Shown: positions 22,978 through 34,300 of the stretch, in pieces
Position numbering within the stretch: the stretch's first letter is position 1
Layout: each line of letters opens with the position of its first letter
From: Telopea speciosissima
Taxonomy: Eukaryota; Streptophyta; Magnoliopsida; Proteales; Proteaceae
Length of the DNA: 64,000 bases
Assembly (NCBI RefSeq): GCF_018873765.1
Contig: NC_057917.1
Location: forward strand, 58,400,464-58,464,463
Reading direction: 5' to 3'
Notes under the pieces: generated by a model
The model's input: only the letters and a program-made list of their open reading frames with translations
Told to the model about the DNA's origin: nothing
Databases searched by the model: none
Translations under genes and position numbers: made by a program

Positions 22978-25250
22978 GATTACATTACAGTTATCAACTG
23001 CCACTTAACTTATTTTAGTTACTATTGATAATAGTTACGTTCCAGATTTAATCTAGACCATCTCATGATTTAAATTCCATACTTGATCACCATGACCAAA
23101 ATCAATGACCTTGATCTGATCTTGCTTGAAACAATGTAAGTGTACAAATTGTCAAGTGCGTGTACCACTAACGCTTCTATAACCCACAACCACGAGCATG
23201 CGATTAGACAATAATACCATCCTCACATGTGCACCATAGTAAGTCTCATATGATTTAACTGATGTAGCATTTAATGCAACAACTTGAATTATCATTTTTC
23301 TCTTTCTTTCCTTGTTAGTAGAAACCCATTATATTAAAAGGGAAAATATTCTTTGTGGGAGTAGGTAGTAACACTGTCTTTTTTTTTTTGTCGTTCCCAT
23401 TTTTGCTTACTATGATCCATACTTCTAAATTGGTTATACTTCATACTCGCTTCCCTTATCAAGGATTGCATTGTGTTAGTTAAACTAACACTCATACGAG
23501 AAATAGTTTTTTGCGAGTGTTTTTGGAACATAAATCAAAATTTATGCTCCCTGGAAGACTTTTGACAGAACATGTTGGAGATGTTCTGTTGTTTTGTGCT
23601 GAAAATTAAAAGTTTTGCCCGATAAACTGCTCACGCCTCTAATCTCTCTCTCACCTCTCAATGTATCTAATCTTTCTCCCACCTCTCACGCCTCTAGCCA
23701 TTGAAACCTTGTACAACTTGCAACTCATCTTGGAGGTAAGATCGACCTCGTACTCTATCCCTTTCTTTCTCTCACTCTATCTCTTCCTCTTTCTCTCTCT
23801 TTCTGTCGTTCACTATGTGCGTGATTTGGTTCACAGAAACCCTAAGAACCACAGTTTCAGTGTTCATCCATTGGAGTGAATTGAAAGTTGTGGTTATTAG
23901 GGTTTCCCACTTGGGAACCTTCGCGGTGAAGTAGGAACCCAAGAAACCTTCATCGTTGCTACAAACTTCAACAAAATCACCAGTTCGATATGCTTTTGCC
24001 ATTACTAGAAACAAGAAGACCTCCCTCACTAAAAGCCGCCAATCGAAGGAAAATTTCAGGATAGGTATCCGAATGGACCACCCTCTTAAGTACAGAGTAC
24101 TTATTCACCCAAAAGATCAAGCTAGAAATAAAGCCAAGCCACTGAAATCACACCTGGTGGTAGAACAGATATCAGATTTGATTTCAGTTTGATATATTAC
24201 AGCAGGGTTGGATTTAGGATGTAAGAAACAAGGGATAGGGTCACACAAGAGAATCAATTCAGACTCTAGAGTTTGGGATGGAAAGATGAATAATTGAGAA
24301 GGATTTGTGTCTCTCTTGTGGAACCAGATCAAGCTGTGACTGAACAGAACAAAACAAGGATGCATGGGTAAGGAAAAAATAAAAAATGAAAGAAATTGAA
24401 AGAAGGAAGGGAATCGTACGTTGGCCAAGTCAGTGACTAGCCAAGCAAACACACACAGAAGGTACGATCAATTGATAAAAGATTTAAAAACAGGTTGCAA
24501 TTGCAAACAAGACCCATAACCAAGAGAAGAAGAGGAAAAAATGAAGAAAGAAAAATATTTTTTAGAACAGGTTTACCAAGCGGGTCAAAAATGGTTTCTC
24601 AGAACAGAAAAGAAAAACACTATTCTGCTGCTTCTCAACACATAACCAGAACAGAAACAACAATAAAGTTATCAAAGGGGTATTAAGTTCATGATATCGG
24701 TATTGGCATTGGTTACTAGCGAAACTGTTATTGATACCGATATATATCGACCGTATCGGCTTGTATCAAATGATTTGCCCCCAAGATTTACAAACTTTTT
24801 ATTTTTTAAACTACTTTGCTTCCAATTTTTTTTTTTTACCACCGATACAATATTAGCTAGATATCTATATTGGCTTAATCCGATATCAATTCCTAAATCC
24901 ATACTTGAGACTTGAGGTCTGTACCTGGAAAGAGACAAAACGAAAAGCAAAGTTTAGAGGAAAAGAAGCCTTCTGCTTAAGAGAACGCAATTTTAAGAGA
25001 TTGACCTCTAAATCTAAAACTTATTGCTCATATTTGGAAAACCATCTCGTTTGAAGTTTGTTCCAAGATCAGTCACTCCTTCAACCCTTGGTGGATTCCC
25101 TAAGAAATCGCCATATTACTGCGTCTTGGAGCCTCCCTACCCCTTCTTAACGGACAATGTGAAAATGCGTTTCTTCTCTTTTCTTTTTCTCTCAGCCGTT
25201 TTGGGATTCTTTTGTATTCGTGGCTTTACTAAATATACATTTTATTCAAA
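22978..25250. repeat. duplicated block, copy 2 (D2 + S inverted)
   Basis: D2 continues to GGGTTTCCCA (23909). The next 1.3 kb (about 23910-25206) is the reverse complement of S in copy 1, and then the same short tail (TTCTTTTGTATTCGTGG) resumes in direct orientation. The tail ends in a poly-A run at about 25250. Confidence 0.85.
23910..24002 (-). pseudogene. Agenet/Tudor-type gene fragment (31 codons), copy 2
   Basis: MAKAYRTGDFVEVCSNDEGF then LGSYFTAKVPK, closely matching copy 1 at 21575 but on the opposite strand. After residue 31 the frame runs into D2 sequence (WETLIT...), showing the inversion junction within the frame. Confidence 0.65.
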
Positions 25251-25394
25251 AAAAAAAAAAAAAAAAAAAAAAACCGTTTTGCTTGTTAAATGACACAGTG
25301 TGGCATTCATAATAAAGCAACTCATGCATTAATTAGCCTAAAAAGCCAGAAGAACTAAATCTATATTTTTTTTAAATCCTTAAATTACCATTGA

Positions 25395-25595
25395 CATCCA
25401 AACATAGATTTTGAAGGATAGTATTATAAATTTAATTCTAATGTTTTAGTATAAGGGTAAAATAGTCTTTTCACACCAATAACTAACAGCAGATTAACAC
25501 CGTTGCCGTAGAGGGAGACGGATGAATATTTTCAAAAACTAGGACATGATTTGAGTTTCGTTTAAAAATCAGAAGGTGACATGTAATTTACATTT
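25395..25595. other. isolated Mutator-type terminus
   Basis: This segment (ACATAGATTTTG... to GGTGACATGTAATTTAC) is closely similar to the right end of the Pack-MULE at 39269-40596 (40400-40596). I found no matching left end, so it is an orphan or one-ended copy. Confidence 0.55.
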
Positions 25596-25609
25596 TTTTT
25601 TTCCCCGGT

Positions 25610-26700
25610 AAAAAGTAGTTCTATATATGACCACTGGTATTGTCTGTCTGTTTAATGGTATCGTCTTTCATCCTCTGGTTTGTCTCTTATTAATTCTCTC
25701 CTTCGTTCTCTACTACTCTTTAGACCATTCCTTTTTGTTGGTGGTCATATCTCTGTCAAACAGTCGGATTTCCAATCATATTATCATGTGACTTCATTAA
25801 CCACCACATATCGATCTCCATCACTTCTTCTTCTTCTTCGATCTTGGGGATCCATATACCTTTTATCTCCTATCCCTTCTTTCCATTTCTTGAGATCCAT
25901 AATAATCCTCTTCTGAAAACAACCTCACACCAACACCAACATGCAGACATACTAAAAGTTCCCATCATTTTCGTTTCTTTGGTTATTTTCCACTTTTTTT
26001 CCACAAGCTTTTGGCCATGTTTGCATTGTCAATGTAACGAGGACACGTGTTACTTGTCCTTAGAAAACTCTTATATTAAACTATTGATAAAAAAAGGAAA
26101 AGGTAAAAGGTTTCATGCACGGCTGTGTATGGTGCGTGATCGTGCCCGCAACCATTGGATGAGGATGAGGATCCGTGTATTATACATGATCATGCCCATC
26201 CAACAATTGAAAGCACGACCGTACACATGAGCGTCCGTGTATGAAAACTCTCCCCAAAAGATAAATTACACCTAATGTAGCTTATGTTTAAGGTATGTTT
26301 TAAGATGCTTAAACATTTGAAAAAAAAAAAAAAATACTTTTAGAGTACCAAGCATAAACAGTGTTAGTATATATTAACACATGATAATGAAATGATTAAA
26401 ATGCCTTAAATTTCTATATTTATCAAAAGGGATTTTCTTATTGACACTCCTCAAGGTGTTAAATAATTTGTAAGTTTACTCTCTTTTTCTTTTAGTAATA
26501 ACACAAATTTTTCTAATGAAGGTCAATATTATCATTTCACATGTGTACACGAAATATGTGGATGACAATCAAACCTTTTGATAATGACATACGGAAATAT
26601 CACTTTCAAATTATTTTTGAAAATCTTTTTATACCCATGACTTAAACTTTTGGAAATAAGACTAGGGATAATTAAAAGAAGGTGTCAAGTTCTAATAAGC
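25610..26700. repeat. PCR-array unit, part B without a gene
   Basis: Resembles 30610-31260 (interrupted by a solo LTR), 36650-37300 and 38860-39180. Shared landmarks are ACCACTGGTAT, GTTTAATGGT, CTACTACTCTTTAGACCAT, TTGTTGGTGGTCAT, TTCTTGAGATCCATAATA and GAGGACACGTGT. No PCR exon follows before the next unit. A further inverted-repeat element (about 26106-26250, CATGCACGGCTGTGTATGG versus CCGTACACATGAGCGTCCG) lies within it. Confidence 0.6.
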
Positions 26701-27210
26701 CTATAGAAATGTCATTCAATACTCCGTTTATCAAAAATATTATAATTGAAAGGATATAGTTCAACATAATCTAATATTTTAACCTTTCTTTTGTGTGATA
26801 ATTTTAATCTTTGATTTGGATCATATATATATGGTTGTTTATATAGTGATTTAAATTACTATAAAATTTTTTTTTTTTTTTTTTGGTAGAATTTTATATT
26901 GATGGTGTGATCTTAAGTCAGACTATTTCATGAATATAAAAAATTTTTTGGATATAAAAAGCTTTTCAAAATAATGACAAGCATCATGGAATAGTTGATT
27001 TAAGTTCACATCCCTTGTCTCTCTCTCTCTCTCTCTCATGCTCCGATTTCCTCTCCCCTTCGAATCTTCTGCCCACAAGTTTTTTTAATTGTTAGTGATC
27101 ACACCACATGGCTATCACGCGTGGTTAGATATGCCATATATGACATAAGACAATTCGGAACCACCAAACACGTGGGCGAAGGAAGGGATGCACGAAGATA
27201 GGATCAAAAC

Positions 27211-27896
27211 TAGGGCTGCAACAGGGTTGGGCTTTTAAAAACTCTAGCCCAACCTTGAGTCCCCTTAGCTGGGCCCAGGCCTGTTCTTACCATAACTCAG
27301 GGCCTAAAAATCCTGACCCTAAGGGGCCAAGTCCAGCCCAAGCCCGCCTTGATTGGCCCTGATTGGTTTGGGCTTGGCCTATTGATCCCGACCTTGACCC
27401 TGACCATGACCCTGTTGCAATAAACAAATTAAAATAATTGAATATTTATATAGCAACACAATAAAGGGACAGATTCACATTAATCTGGTTATTTTATTAT
27501 GTTTCTTTTTCCTTGGTACAATGGTTAGCCCCATTTTAAATAATTATATTCCTTGAACATATGTATTTAAATAATTATATAACTTGATCACATGTATCAT
27601 AATTTCTATTTTTTGATAAATAAACAATTTTCTTCACGATGTACAACCCTAAAATGATGTTTTAGTGAACCATAGAGCACATACTAGAATACTAATACAA
27701 TAAACAAAATCAGGGCCAAAATCAGGGTCGGGTTGACCCTGAAGTCTCAACCGTGACTCGGCTCGACCTTGACTCAGGGCCAGGAATTTTTTACCCTAAT
27801 CTGCCCTCAGGGCCAGAAATCTTTAGCCCATGCCCTGTTCAGGCTCAGGTAGAGCCATGGTGCGTTCGAATCGACAGGGCTAAACTTGCAGCCCTA
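27211..27896. mobile_element. non-autonomous hAT element (TAGGGCTGCAA)
   Basis: TIRs TAGGGCTGCAA / TTGCAGCCCTA and an identical 8-bp duplication ATCAAAAC (27203-27210, 27897-27904). Subterminal regions repeat CAGGGCC, GGCCCTGA and GACCCTGA many times. 686 bp, no coding. Confidence 0.9.
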
Positions 27897-28161
27897 ATCA
27901 AAACTTGCTCTGATTTCAGATTATATTTCTATCTCAAAAGATTGCTCTACTAAGTGAAGGTACTATCAGGTATATAATCCGAGTGGGGAATGAGAATCCC
28001 AATTAAAGTCGATATAGAATTTAACATATATAAGAAGAAAGATCTTTTGGCTGCTATATTTATTATTTGTAGGTGCATTTGGGTTCACATAAATGCATTA
28101 TTGTTTAAGAAAGAGAGTGAAGATGCGAATTGCATTTTTTTTTTGGTGACAGATGTGAATT

Positions 28162-28327
28162 GGGGTCGGGATCGTCTCCAGGGAGCAAGGAACACTTAGG
28201 GCGTTGCCAGCCGTTAGGCTGTGCCGCACACATCCCTAGCTGTGCGCTAAAATGTGTGCGGCATAGCTCAACCGTTGGATGCCCCTGGCAACACCTTGAG
28301 TGCACGCCTCCCTGGAATGAGCTAAAT
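28162..28327. mobile_element. foldback MITE, CTCCAGGGAG group
   Basis: Ends GATCGTCTCCAGGGAG and CTCCCTGGAATGAGC. Paired inner segments GGCTGTGCCGCACACATC / ATGTGTGCGGCATAGCTC. Confidence 0.75.
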
Positions 28328-28410
28328 TTTTGTTATGATTAATATTTTTTTTCTAATAAATGAAATTCTTTTAGACAAATAATAATAGAAGGGTAAAGGA
28401 AAGAATTTAG

Positions 28411-28570
28411 CTCGTCTCCAGCGAGGTGTGCACCCAAGGTACTGTCAGAGGACTTCTAGTTGCTGAGTTGTACCGCACACATCTCGACGCTCGCCTAGAG
28501 ATATGTGCAACACAACCCAACGGCTAGCAACACCCTAGGAGTTCCCTACTCCCTGGAGACGATCTGAACC
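28411..28570. mobile_element. foldback MITE, CTCCAGGGAG group
   Basis: Ends CTCGTCTCCAGCGAGG and CTCCCTGGAGACGATCTGAACC. The same inner pairing (GTACCGCACACATCTC / GATATGTGCAACACAAC) is weaker. It lies 83 bases from its relative at 28162-28327. Confidence 0.75.
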
Positions 28571-28747
28571 GGAGAGAGGGGCATGTTAGGCATGGAGACT
28601 TGGCTAATAAATATTGTCTCTGGTCTTTCGTGGAATGTCAACGTACGGTGGCTGGTCAATTCACATTAATCTCCTAGAAAAATTTCTTTTTTATCTGGTA
28701 GAGTCCAAGAAAAGTTTCGAATAAAGCAAAATTATATTATTATTTAA

Positions 28748-28883
28748 GGAAGCAGTTTTCTGTCCGGGAGTGTGGCCTACGCCAGCACTCCCATGAGTCT
28801 ATCTACTCCCTTGAAGCAAGGGAGTAGATAGACTCATGGGAGTGCTGGCGTAGGCCACACTCCCGGACAGAGATCTTTTTCTC
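28748..28883. mobile_element. foldback MITE with perfect 53-bp arms
   Basis: 28760-28812 and 28818-28870 are exact reverse complements, separated by a 5-base loop GAAGC. The arm starts CTGTCCGGGAGTGTGGCC. Outer ends GGAAGCAGTTTT and GATCTTTTTCTC match the family. It is a short-looped form of 14617-14797. Confidence 0.9.
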
Positions 28884-29128
28884 TATTATTTATCTTTTTT
28901 TGGGTAAGAAAAAACATAATATTATGAGTTCAAGGAAAGTTATAAACAAGTATAGCCACGGTCACTCGTTACGTAGAAAGATTCTCTGTCACATTCTTGA
29001 TGGGTCAGTGGACTAATTCAAGTCCACAATATTGGTCTAATTTAGGATCGAGTGATTAACTGTCCTACCCCCATCATGTTACCACTTTCTCCATTCCCTC
29101 TCCCCATCTCCCTCCTCGGATTCTCTGC

Positions 29129-29241
29129 CCGGTCCAATTCCCTAGTGAGAGGCGGTGGACCCCACCCGGGTGAAGTATTCGGGCAGGGGTGAAATGGTCA
29201 TTGTGTGTCCCTTGTTAGGGACACTAGGGGAATTGGACCGG
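29129..29241. mobile_element. foldback MITE, GGTCCAATTCCCTAGTG family
   Basis: Ends CCGGTCCAATTCCCTAGTG and exact inverse CACTAGGGGAATTGGACCGG. The centre contains GGGCAGGGGTGAAATGGTCATT, a form of the shared central motif. Confidence 0.8.
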
Positions 29242-29906
29242 CTAGGGAAAATAACATTGCCCAGCAATGTCCTCTGCACCCTCTCACATGGGACAGTGAA
29301 ATGTCCGTTGGCCCCTCTCCTTGGATGCTCATGTTTGCGATCCCATTGGTCCCCTCACTGGCGTAGGTGCATCCTGACAGCAAACCCCTTATTATTATTA
29401 AGTAAAAATTTATGATCGACGATGTAACAACAATGTAGTAATGGGACATCATGGTCTCGACTCATCCACGGTATAAGAGAAAGTTTAATACTCCCCCTAT
29501 TGAATAAAGTCTCCAAAATATCCCTCTACTCTCATGCAAGAATATTAAGGCCAAAAAAAAAAAAAAAAAAAAAAAGGAAAAAGAAAAGTAAAAAAAGGGT
29601 AGCCTAGGGAGCGATCCCATATAAAAGACCAAAAGAGAGGAAAATTATCGTCTCCAATTATCTGCCCCTCCATTTCCTCCAATTCCTATAATAGATAACC
29701 AAATGATGCTATGCACATCAAAAGACAAGTTGAAAAAAACTAATCAAAGGTCGATATATACATCAAAACAACGGGTGGTGTTTTGGGGGGGGGGGGGGGA
29801 GGAGTAGGAGAAGAAACATTGAAAATAAAAACATCAAGAAGCTAGGGAAAGCCGGAAAGGGGAGAAAATAGTTGAAGATCCTAAATGTGCCTTTACTCTT
29901 AATTTG

Positions 29907-30308
29907 TTTTTGGAGAAGTTCTCTGTGAGGGAGTGTATTGCCCATGCACAAACATAGGAGGGAATGACCGCCCTGCATGCCCCCATGATGCCAACACGCG
30001 TGCTCTCATTAACCCCCGCATGTGTTCAGGGCCATGTTCCCCAGCACGTGAGCAGGGGAAAAAACATTAATTGACCAAAAAATAAAAAATAAAAACACAT
30101 CAAGAAGCCAGGGCAAGGGAAGAAAAGAGGAAGGTCTCAACGTGTGGTTTTACTCTTAATTTGTTATTGGAGAAAAGTTCTCTATGAGGGAGTGTACCAC
30201 ACACTCCCATACACAGGGAGGAATGACCACCCTACCCCAATGAAGCCAACACGCGTGCTCTCATTGGCCCCGCACGAGCCCAGGGCCATCCTCCCCCACA
30301 GAGAACAC
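29907..30308. repeat. two direct copies of a TTCTCTRTGAGGGAGTGT element
   Basis: Copies at about 29907-30058 and 30172-30308 each run from GGAGAAGTTCTCTGTGAGG through GGAATGACCRCCCT and CCAACACGCGTGCTCTCATT to CAGGGCCAT. The second ends ACAGAGAAC, inverse of its start. Both carry the ATGACC-CCCT core of the foldback group. Confidence 0.65.
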
Positions 30309-30658
30309 TGACCTCTTTTTTTTTTTTAAGTTCAGAGGTTGATCCATACTTCTGAACTGTTACACTCCATAGTCAGTACTGGCTCCCCATTTCAAGGGTT
30401 AAGGTGTGCTGTATTCCTGTTAGCTAAAACTAATAACTAAATTCTCATTTTTCAGCTAATCCTTGAGACTTGAGATCCCTAATTGCAAGGAAACAAAACA
30501 AAAAAAACGAAGTGTAGAGGGAAAAAGGCCTTTTGCTTGATCAATGATATATTGATATAGTGTGTGATTCATAATAAAGCAGCCCTACATTACTTAGCGA
30601 AGGAAGCTTGAAGAACTAAACCTATATATGACCACTGGTATCTTTTTTTTGTTTAATG

Positions 30659-31142
30659 TGTTAGATCGATCAAGGGTTTTGTCAAACCCGAATCCATCCC
30701 CATACAGATATTTAGAACACGATTGAATCAAAAGAGCAATAGGGAAATAAAGTGTACTTGGCACCCATGTATGTTGATGAAGAACAGATAAGAACGCATC
30801 CAATAGCAGCAACGATCAATCAGATAATGAATGCAAGTCCTCGAATAATCTCGAACAACCGTGATGGGGATCTTCTACAGTCTCCTAGACTCTCCCACTG
30901 AGTTCCCTTTCTTTTGGAGAAAAGAGAAAAGAGAATAGTGACTATAGGGACCCCTCATCATTAGTATTTATAATACTCCCCAATACCCTAACCCACTTCC
31001 ATAATGAGCTAGGCCGGTCCGGTCCGGTCCATCTCAATAAATAGTAGCAAGCCACGTCAGCCCTTGTATTTCTTGATCCCCATTAATGATCGATCCGATA
31101 ATTAATTAAGCCCACTCGTCGCAATTTGGAAAATTCCCAACA
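30659..31142 (-). mobile_element. solo LTR (copia-like), 484 bp
   Basis: On the minus strand it begins TGTTGGGAATTTTCC and ends GATCGATCTAACA. An identical 5-bp duplication TAATG flanks it (30654-30658, 31143-31147). It has a TATA-like ATAAATAC and no internal region, so it is a fossil left by LTR-LTR recombination. It interrupts the PCR-unit sequence GTTTAATGGT...CTCT, which is uninterrupted at 25655 and 36690. Confidence 0.88.
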
Positions 31143-32165
31143 TAATGGTCTCTTCTTCATTCTCTGACTGGCTTGTTTCTGATTATCTACTTTGTTCTCT
31201 AGTACTGTCTACACCATTTCTCCTTTTGTTGGTGGTCATGTGTCTAACTAACAGTCTCTTTCCGGTTTGGTAGCGGTCATTGGATTCAATTCAAGATACA
31301 AAATGCAGAAATCAAACGAAAATAGAAACATATATTCAAAACCAAAATTGAATTGTTTGGATTAGGTTTAAGTCCTATTTTCAGTGTTTGAGCTAACTTT
31401 TTCTATCTTTCACCATAAAACAAAAACCCCATCATTAGAACTCTAGGATGGTGGGTGAACCCTACAGTACAATTGGTGTAGGAAATTCTCTCTCTCTCTC
31501 TCTCTTTTATTTTATTAAAATTCTTCATTTAAGCAACATAAATCCTTGGGAAATGAGGGAGTAGCATATATATATATTTTTTGATGAAAGTGTAATCACA
31601 CAAATCACACATCAATCTTAATAGGTTAACGAACTTTTAAACCTATGGAATAGTGGATATATACAATACACACCACATTCACACACCTGATGTGGGATTA
31701 AACCCACGCACCTTCTTTTTTTTTTTTTGATGAAAGTGTAATCACACAAACCAGGGAGTAGCATATATTACAATCATAATAAATATTAAATTAATTATAA
31801 ACAATCACAAAGTACTCAAACTACACTCTACGGTCACATCACAAGATCTTGTACATATATAATACATATTTTGAAGTAAAATATTTTCACAGTCATCCCA
31901 TGTAACAGGATAATATCATTTAAAGCCGAAGGCCTACATATAATTAACTAGATACACAACAACAACAGCAACAACAACTACTAGTACTACTAACTAGATA
32001 ATCTTCTTTAATCCGGTCTATCGAGTCATGCCTTGTTGTACAACAGGAGGCATCGCTAGTTCACGGTTCTTCTTTTGCATGTTACCATGCCATCCTGCAA
32101 AAATTAAATTCACCAACCATGATTTAACCATCAGAATTCAGAACCAATAGATACAAATAGAGTTT

Positions 32166-32846
32166 TTATCGTCTCAAGTCCGGTGCACTGCCGGGCCCAG
32201 TGCATTCACGTGGTGCATTGGGCGGTGCACCTATAAAGTGTTTTTTATTTTTATCCTCCCAAGTGTGGATCCAGATCTTCTACGGCTCAGCTGTCCGAGC
32301 GGCCATAGCAGTGCAAACCATGTGAAGCGTGTATTTACCGCCTTACCCCTATCTGAGCGCCTTGTCCGAGCAGGGGTAAGGCGATCATTGCGCGCCTCAT
32401 TGTGTCTGCGCTACTATGGCCGCTCGGGTAGCTGCATCATAGAGGATCTGTTTCGCCCAAGTGTATAGTAAGAATTAAAAAACTTGGGTTTCGACTAGGT
32501 GGAAATCGAGTTTTGGTCGAAATCTGGGATTTTTTCTCATTGATGGAGAAACCTTGGTTGGAGGGGTTTCTGTTGAAACATGGTCAAAACTGTCGAAATA
32601 AGGTATTATATAGGTCTGGTTCAAGGTGATTCAACCATATTTCAGCCAAAACATGGTCGAAACTGATCGAAATCACCGAGTTTTGATTGAAACCTTGAAT
32701 TTTTTAAAATCACCTTTCAATTCGTCTCGAAAACCTGTGAAATCGAATTAATTTGATGATTTCGATAGATTTTGATCGAATTTTGATTCCATAGTGTATA
32801 GATAGCACTGTCCAATGCACCACGTGACTTGAGAGGATAAAGATTC
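32166..32846. mobile_element. TTTATCCTCTCAAGT element in intron 2 of PCR copy 1
   Basis: Inverted ends TTTTTATCGTCTCAAGT and ACTTGAGAGGATAAAG. GGTGCACTG/CAGTGCA repeats lie next to each end. It contains a nested foldback MITE (32267-32458) and a stretch of TCGAAA/TTTCGA repeats (32480-32795). Relatives: 38534-38618 and 56217-56365. Confidence 0.6.
32267..32458. mobile_element. foldback MITE, GATCYTCTAC family
   Basis: Ends GGATCCAGATCTTCTACGG and CATAGAGGATCTGTTTCG. Arms pair through GCCGCTCGG/CCGAGCGGCC. Core CCGCCTTACCCC ... GGGGTAAGGCGATCATTG. Confidence 0.8.
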
Positions 32847-33477
32847 TAACCTATGCTCATGTCGAATCCACTGGCTCTGCAGTTCTCTGTACTCTTGGCA
32901 GATGGCACATGGCTCACAGCAGCAGTGAACAAGGCAATCAACACAGGGACCCTCTTCCAGGTTATATTGCTGCCTTATCTTGGTTCGATAGAAACAAGAG
33001 TACAAACATTGACACCCACCACTAGTTAAGTACATAATTAGTGCATAGATTACTCCATTTCCTACACAGGAGGAGGTCCCTTCATCGATGATCTCGGACA
33101 TCCGGCCAAAGGTAATGCATGGACACCAATATGTTAAACAACCTGCATGTGCAACAGTGCAACAGTGCAACAGTGCAAGTGCAATCAATCCTTCATATAT
33201 GGTGGGAGGTAGCAAAATTAAAATTAGAGATTTATTAGACTTACAGCTCTTAATATCGGAAAAGCAATCACAGAGGCCGGAGGACCAAGGAACTGGTGTT
33301 GAACTCAGGGGAGTGCCAGTGACCGGGGCAGAAGAAGCTTGGGTGAACTTCTGGTTATCACTTTTCTCAGATGAATACATGTTTCTTACTATTCAATTGA
33401 GGCCGGAGAGATTTGTGATTCACTGGTAGTTTGTGGATAAGATAACAAAATAGTTTGAGTTGGGCTCTTGGGGTTTA

Positions 33478-33491
33478 TGCTATATATATAG
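33478..33491 (-). promoter_or_regulatory. TATA box of PCR copy 1
   Basis: Minus-strand CTATATATATAGC about 105 bases upstream of the ATG. TATATATA boxes sit at similar places in PCR copies 2 and 3. Confidence 0.6.
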
Positions 33492-34300
33492 GAGGATAAA
33501 GTTTTCTCGATGACTCATTATGGAGATAGAAAGAAGAAACTGGCAAGCACGCAAAAGATGGAATCGGGTTGGACTGGCTTATTTCCTGTCCGATCTGATT
33601 CCCCGACTGATCCATTGTATTGTTTTAGAATTGAGTAGGTATAGGTTCATTAAAATACTCACCAATTATTTGATCGCTGAGTGCGGTGCAGCTCGGGGTT
33701 GAGAGGTCTGACATCTGACAGGTGCGATGTCTGATAGTGTCGAGCTTGAAAAATAAAAAACTTACTTAATCAACCTTAGACTGTTGGATGTCGTGCCTGC
33801 CAAGTGTCGATATCTCAACCCCAAATTGCACCACACTTGATGATCAAGGATTGGAGAGGACATTTTTTCCAAAAAAAAATCTTCTCCAATTCCTTAAGTG
33901 TAGTGCATCGCAATTTAGGGCTGAAAGTTCAACACGTGGAAGATATTAAATCTAATGGTGCTAAGCTCGAGAAGAAAGAAAGGAAAGAAAAAAAATTGGA
34001 TCAATCGAACTTGGCACTGTTGAATTTAACATCTTCCACATGTCGAGTTCTCATTCCCAGACTGCACCACATTGCACTTTTAGGGAATTGGAGACAATTT
34101 TAATCCTATTTTTTCCATCATGGTCATAGCCCTGGAAAACTCTTCCAGTACAACACCAAAATTGCGGTTAGGGAACTGTCCACAATTTATTGTAGTAATT
34201 TTCGGGATCGATGATTGTACTGTGCAAAATAGAAATACCTTTTGTTGGATGAAGGAACAAATGACTTGATCCATTTCCCTATTGATCATGATATGCAGGG

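Larger units (their letters stand above)
32018..33380 (-). pseudogene. PLANT CADMIUM RESISTANCE (PLAC8) gene copy 1, frameshifted
   Basis: PCR proteins are small Cys-rich plasma-membrane proteins linked to Cd/Zn export, related to FW2.2/CNR size regulators. Exons (minus): 33380-33245, 33142-32851, 32094-32018, GT-AG borders. The N-terminal region ends [16 protein letters not shown]; the signature CCLTYWCPC (residues 46-54) fits CC-x4-CPC. A membrane segment ([11 protein letters not shown]...) and [20 protein letters not shown] then [10 protein letters not shown] follow. Near 32868, sister copies read AGCCGTGGATT where this one has AGCCAGTGGATT, one extra base. The true C terminus (WHGNMQKKNRE... 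to GMTR stop) is thus out of frame and translation ends after about six exon-3 codons. Intron 2 (0.76 kb) holds transposons. It may still make a protein lacking the last ~30 residues, or the extra base may be a sequence error. Confidence 0.85.

Noticed and set aside
28760-28870. microRNA gene
   Set aside because: Arms are perfectly paired over 53 bp and belong to a dispersed foldback family; a transposon explains it better than a MIR precursor, which normally has mismatches.
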